A DNA stretch of 13,366 bases, taken from JBGSWC01 sp041752635. GTDB taxonomy: Bacteria; Planctomycetota; Planctomycetia; Pirellulales; Lacipirellulaceae. Under the pieces are notes generated by a model. The model worked only from the letters and a program-made list of their open reading frames with translations. It was not told the origin of the DNA and ran no database searches. Of the stretch, positions 1-7,425 are shown one piece after another. The first letter of the stretch is position 1. Every line of letters begins with the position of its first letter. The stretch lies in assembly GCA_041752635.1 (NCBI GenBank), contig JBGSWC010000206.1:1-13366 (forward strand). The letters are read 5' to 3'. The translations under genes were made by a program, and so were the position numbers.

Positions 1-1456
1 GCGGACACTCGGCCATCACGCCAGTCGGCAGCTCCGACCAATCGATCTTGAGATCGCCACCCACTCCTTTGCGTCGCACTTCGAGCAGCGCCGCCGTGCG
101 GTTGCCGGCGGGCACATCGATGGTGGTGGCGATGTAGCGACGCTGTTCGGCAATGGCTAGCTCGACGCGTGGCGGTTCAGGGGCAACTTCGATCCAGTAA
201 ACAAATGTTTCGCCACCGCGGCCCAGATGATCTTCTATCTCGACCAAATACTCACCATCTTCGGGAACAGTGAATTCCGATTGGCTGTCGGGGTTCCCCT
301 CGTTATCGTCGTTGCCGGCGAGCCGTGAACCTTTGGCGTTCATCACGCGAATCACAGCATCGAGCGGGGATCGCAAGTGACGGGCATAGGACGTGACATT
401 GAATCGCTGGCCTTTTTTGGCCGCGAAACGGAAGAAGTCGCGATCACCCTCTTTCTCGATGATGCCAACAAAGACGCCGGGCGATTCGCCCAAAGTGGCG
501 GCGGAAGTAGCATCAACGCGACCATCGTTGGGCTCGACTTCGCGGGTAACCGGCAGCTCCGTCACACGCAGGAAGTTAGGGGTGGGAGCCGTGCCGGCGG
601 AGTCTTCGGCAAAAACTTCGTACTTGTCGCACGCCTCGCGCGGGAGCGTAATCTCTTGCTGCCAAGCGGCACGCCCATCGCCGAGCCATTGAACCGCGAG
701 CTTCTCGCCGACCCGACCACCCGGTGGGTAGGGGGCGGCCGGCCTAGGGAACTTGCCAACGTGCAACCGATAGCCACAGTTTTCGTCGCCACGATACGCC
801 GTCTCGCGTAACTCGATTAGGTATCGCCCCGCCTTTGGTGCCGTGACAATACAGAATGCGTCTTGATAGGTGACTGTCTCGTCGTCGCTGGTTGCGAGTT
901 CAAATCCTTCGCTATCGATTATCCGGAGCATTGGATCGAAAAAAGTGCGACCCAGCCTGAGTCCTTCGACTTCGACTGTCAGTCGCTCGCCTTCGGCAAG
1001 GTCGATGGCGAAGTAGTCGACATCTTCTCGCTCGACGACGCCGTTGATCGTACAGCCGGTCGCTAATTGTTGAGGACTATTGGCATCGCTGTTAGGCTCG
1101 ACTTCAATGGTTTCTGGAAGCGAACCAACGTGAAACGTTGCCAAATTCGACAGGCCACTGGCTGTACGGAGCCTCAGTGCATGTCGACCGAGCGGGCAGT
1201 CAGCCGGGATCGTGAGCGTCGCCTTTGCCCGATTGTCGTCGACGCGTTCGATGCCGGTGAACGCGAGTCCCCTGCCCTCTGTGCCCCAGTCGAGCAGCAT
1301 GACCTCTTGCGGTTCGAGTCCGACGCGACTGCCGGAGAATTCGACCGTTATTTCGGTTCCGCGTTGTCCGCCCTGTGGCACCATGTGTCCGAGTTGAGGG
1401 TCGGCTGCGTAGAGGGTCGCGCAGCCGAGCGCCATCAATGCCAAGATGCTTCGCAT
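1..1456 (-). CDS. PPC-domain exported protein (partial, C-terminus beyond window)
   Basis: The reading frame is open from an ATG at 1456 to the left edge (485 complete codons), so the C-terminal part is missing. Residues 1-18 look like a Sec signal peptide (MRSILALMALGCATLYA), so the product is probably exported. Two repeats of the bacterial pre-peptidase C-terminal (PPC) type are visible. The first, about residues 117-232, begins IEVEPNSD and contains DVDYFAIDLAEGERLTVEV. The second, about 305-425, begins REVEPNDG and contains GDRDFFRFAAKKGQRF. The EPN(D/S) opening and the D-x-D-(Y/F)-F strand are typical of these beta-sandwich modules. A G-rich ribosome-binding stretch (GGGGGA) lies about 10 bases before the ATG. 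The gene starts 47 bp after the DUF1501 stop codon and is probably co-transcribed with it; planctomycetes often pair these families. The role is unknown: PPC modules are non-catalytic, and an enzyme domain could lie beyond the edge. Confidence 0.85.
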   Translation of the reverse strand, partial: MRSILALMALGCATLYAADPQLGHMVPQGGQRGTEITVEFSGSRVGLEPQEVMLLDWGTEGRGLAFTGIERVDDNRAKATLTIPADCPLGRHALRLRTASGLSNLATFHVGSLPETIEVEPNSDANSPQQLATGCTINGVVEREDVDYFAIDLAEGERLTVEVEGLRLGRTFFDPMLRIIDSEGFELATSDDETVTYQDAFCIVTAPKAGRYLIELRETAYRGDENCGYRLHVGKFPRPAAPYPPGGRVGEKLAVQWLGDGRAAWQQEITLPREACDKYEVFAEDSAGTAPTPNFLRVTELPVTREVEPNDGRVDATSAATLGESPGVFVGIIEKEGDRDFFRFAAKKGQRFNVTSYARHLRSPLDAVIRVMNAKGSRLAGNDDNEGNPDSQSEFTVPEDGEYLVEIEDHLGRGGETFVYWIEVAPEPPRVELAIAEQRRYIATTIDVPAGNRTAALLEVRRKGVGGDLKIDWSELPTGVMAECP

Positions 1457-1503
1457 AATTCAATATCCCCCTTTTTGATTCGTGACGACTTCGGCGTTCT
1501 CGG

Positions 1504-2811
1504 TTACGAAAGGATCTCGGGACGGACCTTGCCGCCGTCGACGATTTCGATCGGCCGCGCACCGGGGGCCATCAGTTCTTTTTCGGCATTGATGCCAAGT
1601 TGGTGGTAGATGGTCGTGGCCAGGTCTTCGGGACTGACGGGCGTTTCATCGGGCTCTGTGGCAGTGGGCCCTGAACTGCCGACAATGGCACCGCGTTTGA
1701 CACCGGCACCGGCGAGCACCACGCTGAAGACCTTCGACCAATGGTCGCGGCCACCGTCGCTGTTGATTTTCGGAGTGCGACCGAATTCGCTCGAAACAAG
1801 CACCAGTGTCGAATCGAGCAAGCCACGTTCGTCGAGGTCGGCAATCAACGCCGCGTAGGCCTGATCGAACTCCGGCAATTGCTTCTGCATGTTGCTGGTG
1901 ATTCCCTGGTGGTGGTCCCAACTACCGTAGGTGAGCGTCACAAAGCGAGCGCCGGCCTCTACCAAGCGGCGAGCCAGCAACATGCGGCTGCCGGCGGTAC
2001 CTCGGCCATAGCGGTCGCGCTGTTTGGCGTCTTCGCCGTTCATGTTGAAGGCCTCGCGGGCCTGCTGCGAATTCACCAAGTCGTAAGCCCGCTGATAGAA
2101 ACTATCCATCGCGCCGATGTTGTCGGAAGCCACCCGTGATGTGAAGTCGCGATTGACAACATCGAGCATCGACCGGCGGCGGACGAAACGATCTTGATCG
2201 ACTCCTTTCGGCAGCTCGAGGTCTCGTACTTTGAAATCGCTACGGACGGGGTCGGAACCGAGCGTGAAAGGTGCGAACGACGAACTCAGGTAGCCGGTAC
2301 CGGCAGCCGGATCGGGCTGGTTGGGGATGCAGATGTAACCCGGCAAGTTGTTGCGAGAGCCGAGCTCGTGGCTTACGACGCTTCCCATGCTCGGGTACTG
2401 CAGCGCCGGACTGGGGCGATAGCCGGTAAACATGTTGTGTTTCCCACGTTCATGGGCGGCTTCGCCATGAGTGAGCGACCGGACGACAGTAATCTTGTCG
2501 GCAATGTTGGCCGTTTTGGGGAGCAGCTCGCTGAACTGTTCGCCATGAATCTTGGTGTTGATCGGTTGCAACTCGCCCCGATATTCAATCGGAGCGAAGG
2601 GCTTGGGGTCGAACGTTTCTTGCGACGCCATGCCGCCCGGTAAGAAGATATGGATGACGCTCTTGGCACGGACCGGCGGCGCGGCCGGATTCTTCGGCGC
2701 CGCTTGAGCCGATCGCAGGGCGAAGAAGTCGCCCAGGGTCAATCCAAGCCCAGCTAATGAACCGGCTGCGAGGAATCCACGACGACGGAGTGGTCGATGC
2801 GATCGAGCCAT
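1504..2811 (-). CDS. DUF1501 family protein, Tat-exported
   Basis: This 435-residue protein matches the DUF1501 family, which is expanded in planctomycetes and structurally related to sulfatases and alkaline phosphatases. Its biochemical role is not established. The N-terminus carries a twin-arginine signal: RRRGFL at residues 9-14, then a hydrophobic stretch ending near SAQA (residue 37). That implies folded export across the cytoplasmic membrane. Family motifs seen are HIFLPGGMASQETFDPKP (about 54-71), HGEAAHERG (115-123), the YRPSPA segment (131-136), EFGRTPKIN (342-350) and GGRDHW (353-358). The length is normal. I chose ATG 2811 over the in-frame ATG at 2835 because a strong GGAGGG lies 7 bases before 2811 and because it places the Tat motif at the usual position. 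The PPC-domain gene follows 47 bp downstream. The DUF1549/DUF1553 partner often found next to DUF1501 genes is not upstream here. Confidence 0.93.
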   Translation of the reverse strand: MARSHRPLRRRGFLAAGSLAGLGLTLGDFFALRSAQAAPKNPAAPPVRAKSVIHIFLPGGMASQETFDPKPFAPIEYRGELQPINTKIHGEQFSELLPKTANIADKITVVRSLTHGEAAHERGKHNMFTGYRPSPALQYPSMGSVVSHELGSRNNLPGYICIPNQPDPAAGTGYLSSSFAPFTLGSDPVRSDFKVRDLELPKGVDQDRFVRRRSMLDVVNRDFTSRVASDNIGAMDSFYQRAYDLVNSQQAREAFNMNGEDAKQRDRYGRGTAGSRMLLARRLVEAGARFVTLTYGSWDHHQGITSNMQKQLPEFDQAYAALIADLDERGLLDSTLVLVSSEFGRTPKINSDGGRDHWSKVFSVVLAGAGVKRGAIVGSSGPTATEPDETPVSPEDLATTIYHQLGINAEKELMAPGARPIEIVDGGKVRPEILS

Positions 2812-3296
2812 TTGATTACCCTCCAATAGGCGCACTGGTGCGCCGAGCTAGGTGAAAGCAAACGCGGGTGATGGCAGCCAATGTTTGCTCGAAGTTGCCA
2901 AACGTGGGTTAGCGATTCACGACAAGGCCGCGACGCCGTTGTCGGAAGTGTGCGATAACTAAACCGTGGGGCCAGTAGGCAGGGGTGGGATGCGATAGGT
3001 GGGAGCAAGTAAGGCGGGGCGACATCTCGAAACGAATTTAGATGGTCGTATCTTTGGCTATGCTGCTGATCTTTCCGAGTCGTTCGCACTAGCAGATTTC
3101 GGCTAGCAGGCGCAATTTAACCGAGTTGAGGGGCTGTGTCAAAAATTGTGAGGTTTTTGGGGCCCAGCAAGCTCGCTTGGGTGCGGCAAATGGCGCAGTG
3201 GTCGTTACGCGAGGGGGAACTTCTTCGCTCAGGTCAGCTTCTAATTCAAATACGAGCATACAATCGTTCGGTCGGGCGAGATTGTCGCTATCTTAC
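2812..3296. other. Divergent intergenic region, no gene seen
   Basis: This stretch separates the divergently transcribed DUF1501 gene and the coiled-coil gene. I see no convincing coding sequence; open frames here lack ribosome-binding sites and family motifs. The minus-strand promoter for the DUF1501 gene should lie here, but I cannot pick out a convincing -35/-10 pair. A short direct repeat CTAGCAG occurs twice near 3089-3110. A GGGGCTGTGTCAAAAATT tract starts near 3129 and is noted elsewhere as an uncertain insertion-sequence-end look-alike. Confidence 0.5.
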
Positions 3297-3325
3297 GTGA
3301 CTTTCGGGGCCGATACTCCTATAAT
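3297..3325 (+). promoter_or_regulatory. Sigma-70-type promoter for the coiled-coil membrane protein gene
   Basis: A perfect TATAAT sits at 3320-3325, preceded at exactly 17 bp by GTGACT (3297-3302; four of six match TTGACA). Transcription would start near 3332, about 38 bases before the ATG at 3370. The call rests on consensus match and position only. Confidence 0.6.
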
Positions 3326-3369
3326 GCGGCAGTCCGATCCCGCTATCCACTCTGCGAGAGTCTTTGGTC

Positions 3370-5034
3370 ATGGAAAAACTACTGGCCCAGGTACGTCGTG
3401 CCCACACTCGGTTGCTTGTCGAGCAATTCATGCAAAGGTGTGTTTGGGGGTTGTTCGCGTCCTTGATTGTCGCCTTGATTGCCATTGCCGTGCCGAGGCT
3501 GTTTGTCATCGAAGGCCTTCCCGCCGCTTGGGACCGGGCGTGGCTGTTCGGCGCGGCCGGTGCCGGCCTTTTGATCGCTGCGGTATGGACCTGGATTTCG
3601 CATCGCAGCCGTCTCGACGCGGCGATCGAACTCGATGGCCGCTTTGGACTTCGCGAGCGGGTGGCGAGCAGCCTGTCGCTCAGCGACGAAGAATTGGCGA
3701 CCCCCGCCGGCCGAGCACTGCTGAATGACGCGGTGCACCGTGTTGAGCGAATCGAAGTGAGCGAGCGGTTCCGTCCGCAGCTTTCACGGCGTGCACTGCT
3801 GCCGGTTGTGCCCGCCTGCATTGCGTTGTGTGTTGCGATGCTCGTTTCGCCTCGCGTCGCGACCAGCAGCATCGATCCGGCGACCAATGTTGTCTCGCCC
3901 GAACAAATCAAAAAGTCGCAAGAAGAACTCGCCAAGAAACTAGCCGAAAAGCGTAAGCTGGCCGAACAGCAGGGCCTGAAAGACGCCGCCGATGTGTTCA
4001 AGCAAATCGAAAAGGGAACCGACGACCTGAGCAAGACCAGCGACCTCGATCGCAAGAAAGCGACCGTCAAGCTCAACGACTTGGCCAAGCAACTCGAACA
4101 GCGCAAGACCGAGCTCGGAGGACGCGAAGAATTGCAAAAGCAGCTCAACAACATGAAAGACTTCGGCCAAGGCCCCGCCGACAAGGTCGCCAGCGCCATC
4201 AAGCAAGGCGACTGGAAAAAAGCCCTCGACGAAATGAACAAGCTGAAAGACAAGCTCTCGAAGGATGACTTGACGAAAGACGAGAAGGAACAACTCGAAC
4301 AGCAGTTTGAGAAGATGCAGCAAAAGCTGGCCGATGCGGCTCAGGCCAATCGCGATGGCATGGAAGATCTCAAGAAACAAATCGACGAACAAAAGAAGAA
4401 TGGCGACCTGGCCAAGGCGGCCGAGTTGCAGCAGAAGCTCGACAAGTTGGCCGCGCAAAAACCTCAAATGGACAAGATGCAAGAACTCGCCGAGAAGCTT
4501 GGTCAATGCCAGCAGTGCATGCAGCAAGGCGACGCCAAGGGAGCCGCCGCCGCGATGCAGGAAATGGCCGACCAGCTTGAGCAAATGCAGCAAGAGATGG
4601 ACGAAATGCAGATGCTCGACGAGGCACTCGACCAGATTCAAATGGCCAAAGACGCCATGGACTGCGCTCAGTGCCAGGGAGCTGGCTGCGAAGCTTGCAA
4701 CGGCATGGGGCAAAACCAGGGGGGCGCGGGCAAAGGTGATGGAGAAGGAGGCCAGGGCATGGGCGAAGGTCGCGGCACTGGTCCCCGGCCTGACGAAGAG
4801 AACCCCACCAACTTCCGCGATTCGCAAGTGCGTCAAAAACCGGGCAAAGGCTCGGCTACCTTTGGTGGCTTAGTTGAAGGTCCCAATGTGAAGGGCTCGT
4901 CGGGACTCGCCGATCAAGAGCAGCAAGGCACCCTCAGCGCCGAACCGGCCGACCCACTTACGGCCGAACGACTTCCCCGCTCGCGCCGCGAACATGCCGA
5001 GGAATACTTCAATAAGTTGCGCGAAGAGTTATAG
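3370..5034 (+). CDS. Membrane-anchored coiled-coil protein with CxxC pair
   Basis: This is a 554-residue protein of unknown function. Two hydrophobic helices lie near residues 25-48 and 57-76, and a third near 141-160. From about 176 to 430 the chain is rich in K, E, Q and D with heptad-like spacing (many KQLEQ- and KLDKL-type stretches), a long coiled coil with high helical content. Cysteines then cluster: CQQC at 380-383 and CAQCQGAGCEAC at 432-443. A glycine-rich low-complexity segment follows at about 445-472, and a conserved-looking tail, LPRSRREHAEEYFNKL, runs from 535 to 550. The second cysteine cluster resembles half of a DnaJ zinc-binding repeat. From general knowledge, similar proteins in planctomycetes sit near MoxR/DUF58/von Willebrand A genes, but none is here. 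ATG 3370 is preferred because a GAGAG lies about 10 bases upstream; a TTG at 3364 is the alternative. The gene converges with the dehydrogenase gene, and only 20 bp separate their 3' ends. Confidence 0.88.
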   Translation: MEKLLAQVRRAHTRLLVEQFMQRCVWGLFASLIVALIAIAVPRLFVIEGLPAAWDRAWLFGAAGAGLLIAAVWTWISHRSRLDAAIELDGRFGLRERVASSLSLSDEELATPAGRALLNDAVHRVERIEVSERFRPQLSRRALLPVVPACIALCVAMLVSPRVATSSIDPATNVVSPEQIKKSQEELAKKLAEKRKLAEQQGLKDAADVFKQIEKGTDDLSKTSDLDRKKATVKLNDLAKQLEQRKTELGGREELQKQLNNMKDFGQGPADKVASAIKQGDWKKALDEMNKLKDKLSKDDLTKDEKEQLEQQFEKMQQKLADAAQANRDGMEDLKKQIDEQKKNGDLAKAAELQQKLDKLAAQKPQMDKMQELAEKLGQCQQCMQQGDAKGAAAAMQEMADQLEQMQQEMDEMQMLDEALDQIQMAKDAMDCAQCQGAGCEACNGMGQNQGGAGKGDGEGGQGMGEGRGTGPRPDEENPTNFRDSQVRQKPGKGSATFGGLVEGPNVKGSSGLADQEQQGTLSAEPADPLTAERLPRSRREHAEEYFNKLREEL

Positions 5035-5054
5035 GCGGTTGTCGGCGAATCGAT

Positions 5055-5867
5055 TCAGTCGGTTCGGCGCGTGTCGGGCGATTTACCGAACCGTCGCATG
5101 ACCGCGTCGATAAGGCCTGGGAATAACCGATTGGCCGACAACAAGAACCAGCCGCGTGTGCTCGGAACAATATGGGTCCTGCCGCGCTCGAGTGCGCGCA
5201 CGATGGCCCGAGCGACCGACTCGGGCGAGTCACCCTGAGTTTGGTCCCACGGCATCTCGCGGCGTTTCTCGATCAGGTTTTCGAAGAACTCTGTCTGCGT
5301 AGTTCCCGGCGATACCACCAAGACGCGAATCCCCCATTTCCCCCATTCGGCGCGTACCGCTTCGCTCCAACCGCGTAGCGCGAATTTCGTGGCGCAATAT
5401 TCACTGTTAAAAGGTATCGCGCGATGGCCCAAGATCGACGCCACATTCACCACCGCGGCACGCGGTGATGCTCGCAGCAGCGGCAAAGCTAAGCGCGAGA
5501 GTTCAATCACGGCGAAGAAGTTGACCTCGAACAATCGCCTAGCCTGTTCGGGTGTGCCATCAGCAAACTCCCCCTGCACACTGATGCCGGCGTTATTGAC
5601 GAGCAGGTCGAGCCCGCCCAGTTCTTCCGTGGCAGCATCGATTGCCTGACGCCGAATCGCTTCGTCGGTCACGTCGCCCACAACCGGGACGATGCGGCAA
5701 TTGGGCGATTGCAGCTCGCTTTGTAATTCGGCGAGTCGTTCGCCACGGCGGGCGATAACAACGACCGATACGCCGCGCGAGGCGAGCTGCTTGACGAGTG
5801 CGCGCCCAATGCCACTCGACGCCCCTGTGACAATGGCTCTCATGCCGTTGAGTTCGTAGCGAGGCAT
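5055..5867 (-). CDS. Short-chain dehydrogenase/reductase (SDR)
   Basis: This is a 270-residue classical SDR, a cytoplasmic NAD(P)-dependent oxidoreductase of unknown substrate. The Rossmann cofactor motif TGASSGIG is at residues 14-21. NNAG, which stabilises the central sheet, is at 91-94. The catalytic set is complete: Ser144 (in NVAS), Tyr157 and Lys161 (YCATK). Arg40-Arg41 after the second strand suggests NADP(H) rather than NAD(H). The PG-T turn at 187-190 is also present. The C-terminal extension (about 235-270, with WFLLSANRLFPGLIDAVMRRF) is hydrophobic and could contact membrane, as in SDRs acting on lipid-like substrates; that is inference. The start lies 22 bp after the hflX stop codon with no clear Shine-Dalgarno, so translation may depend on read-through from hflX. 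An internal ATG at residue 9 is an alternative start. Confidence 0.93.
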   Translation of the reverse strand: MPRYELNGMRAIVTGASSGIGRALVKQLASRGVSVVVIARRGERLAELQSELQSPNCRIVPVVGDVTDEAIRRQAIDAATEELGGLDLLVNNAGISVQGEFADGTPEQARRLFEVNFFAVIELSRLALPLLRASPRAAVVNVASILGHRAIPFNSEYCATKFALRGWSEAVRAEWGKWGIRVLVVSPGTTQTEFFENLIEKRREMPWDQTQGDSPESVARAIVRALERGRTHIVPSTRGWFLLSANRLFPGLIDAVMRRFGKSPDTRRTD

Positions 5868-5889
5868 GACGAGTACACTGACAACAAAG

Positions 5890-7269
5890 TTACGCGACTT
5901 CAGGAACGACCAGTTGGTCGTCGGCCCGAGTGTTCTTGCCGACGCGCATGTGAATCACCACATCAGAGTCTTTAATGCGACCCAGATATCGTTGAGGAAT
6001 TCGGCAATGGACCCGCATCCGTTCGTCGGTCACCGTGCGGCTCAGCACCTCGCCATGCTCCGACAAATAGGCGAGCAGTCGTCCGTTGCCGATGCCCATT
6101 TCGACATCGACGTCAAGGAAGTTGCTGCTGAGTGCCTCGCTGACGGCAGTCGAAAGTCGATCGAGCCCCTCGCCCGTTGCCGCGCTAATCGCGACCGAAT
6201 GGGGATACATTTTCGTGAGTCGGTCGAGCAGATGCTCGTCCTTCACCGCGTCGGATTTGTTGAGCACCAGCAGCGTATCTTTTTGCTCGATACCAATTTC
6301 TTCGAGCACGTCGTAGACAGCGCGAATCTGTTCGAGCGCCGCCGGGTTGCTGGCGTCGGCGACATGCATGAGCAAGTCGGCCTGATTGGCCTCTTCGAGT
6401 GTCGCGCGAAAGCTCGCAATCAACCGGTGAGGCAAGTCGCGAATGAACCCCACCGTGTCGCTGAGCAGCACCGGACCCCAACCGGGCAATTGCCAGCGAC
6501 GGGTGCGCGTGTCGAGCGTCGCGAAGAGTTTATTTTCGGCGAACTCTGATGAACCAGTTAACGAGTTGAGCAGTGTGCTCTTGCCGGCGTTCGTGTAACC
6601 AACTAGCGACACCGTCATGCGATCGCTACGACCAGCCACTTCGCGTTGCTTGCGATGGTGGATTTTATCGAGCTCGCCCTTGAGGTCGGCGATCCGCTTC
6701 TCGACCAAACGGCGGTCGGTTTCGAGCTGTTTCTCGCCCGGACCACGCATGCCGACACCCATCTTCATGCGCGACAGGTGAGTCCACATCCGCTTCAGCC
6801 GCGGTAGCGAATACTCTAGCTGCGCCAACTCGACCGCGAGGCGGGCCTCGTGAGTCTGCGCACGCGTGCTAAAGATGTCGAGAATCAATTCGGTGCGGTC
6901 GAGCACCTTGACCTTGAGCGCTTGCTCAAGATTGCGCACCTGAGCGGGAGACAAGTCGTTGTCGAAGATCACCACATCGGCTTCCGTGGCCGATACCATG
7001 TGTTCGAGTTGTTCGAGCTTCCCCTTGCCGACATACGTCGTTTTGTCGGGAGTCTCGCGCCGCTGGGTGAGCAGCCCCACCACTTCGGCACCGGCCGTTT
7101 CGGCTAGGCCCGACAATTCAGTGAGCGGTTCTTCCGTGCTGACTTCCGAGTTTCCTCGGTCGGCGAGTTGCACTCCAACGAGAATAGCCGACTCGCTGCT
7201 GACTCCCTGTTTGCGATCGATTTCTTGTGCCAAGTCGAGGTACTCTCCCGTGTCGTGGTAATGAGACAA
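5890..7269 (-). CDS. hflX: GTPase HflX, ribosome-associated
   Basis: HflX is a cytoplasmic GTPase of the Obg-HflX superfamily that binds the 50S subunit and, in other bacteria, splits or rescues stalled ribosomes under stress. The full domain set is present. The N-terminal HflX domain covers about residues 25-165 (YVGKGK near 79-84, FDNDLSPAQ near 102-110). The glycine-rich linker GMRGPGEKQLETDRR is at 173-187. The G domain has P-loop GYTNAGKST (224-232), DTVGF (271-275), NKSD (337-340) and SAATG (362-366). A C-terminal domain follows. The length of 459 residues is normal for the family. There is no ATG start: the longest frame opens with TTG at 7269. A second TTG at 7233 has GGGAGAG 9 bases upstream and gives a product beginning LAQEIDRKQ; it may be the true start. 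The gene has its own -10 box upstream and an SDR gene 22 bp downstream. Confidence 0.95.
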   Translation of the reverse strand: MSHYHDTGEYLDLAQEIDRKQGVSSESAILVGVQLADRGNSEVSTEEPLTELSGLAETAGAEVVGLLTQRRETPDKTTYVGKGKLEQLEHMVSATEADVVIFDNDLSPAQVRNLEQALKVKVLDRTELILDIFSTRAQTHEARLAVELAQLEYSLPRLKRMWTHLSRMKMGVGMRGPGEKQLETDRRLVEKRIADLKGELDKIHHRKQREVAGRSDRMTVSLVGYTNAGKSTLLNSLTGSSEFAENKLFATLDTRTRRWQLPGWGPVLLSDTVGFIRDLPHRLIASFRATLEEANQADLLMHVADASNPAALEQIRAVYDVLEEIGIEQKDTLLVLNKSDAVKDEHLLDRLTKMYPHSVAISAATGEGLDRLSTAVSEALSSNFLDVDVEMGIGNGRLLAYLSEHGEVLSRTVTDERMRVHCRIPQRYLGRIKDSDVVIHMRVGKNTRADDQLVVPEVA

Positions 7270-7301
7270 ACGGCCAGCGGTCTCCGCCGACCTACGTTTG
7301 C

Positions 7302-7307
7302 ATTATA
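7302..7307 (-). promoter_or_regulatory. Minus-strand -10 box (TATAAT) upstream of hflX
   Basis: A perfect TATAAT reads on the minus strand about 33 bases before the TTG at 7269. No TTGACA-like -35 lies at 16-18 bp, so an activator or an alternative -35 contact may be involved, or the match may be fortuitous. If used, transcription would start near 7295 and make hflX independent of the upstream beta-barrel gene. Confidence 0.4.
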
Positions 7308-7402
7308 CTCCGCCGAGTGGGGCTGCCTATGTTTGCATGGCGACCGATTTCGGACGATTTTCGAGTTTGACACGTGCAAAGTGGGCCTGGTTCGCTGTGA
7401 AT

Positions 7403-7419
7403 CGGGGGAAATCGCCCCG
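7403..7419 (-). terminator. Short GC hairpin after the BBP7-type gene
   Basis: CGGGG and CCCCG flank a 7-base loop just past the minus-strand stop codon at 7426. There is no U-run behind the stem, so it is at best a weak transcription end or an mRNA 3'-stabilising hairpin. Confidence 0.25.
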
Positions 7420-7425
7420 CTCCAC

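Noticed and set aside
377..2643. Several plus-strand open frames of 60-180 codons
   Set aside because: They lie antisense to the PPC-domain and DUF1501 genes, whose domains and motifs are clear, and have no recognisable content.
3129..3165. GGGGCTGTGTCAAAAATT tract resembling the terminal repeat of some insertion sequences
   Set aside because: No matching inverted partner, transposase or target duplication could be found nearby, so it is left as a resemblance only.
3940..4836. 298-codon minus-strand open frame rich in Leu, His and Val
   Set aside because: It is the antisense of the Lys/Glu/Gln-rich coiled coil, which naturally yields a long stop-free leucine-rich frame. It has no start signals or family motifs.
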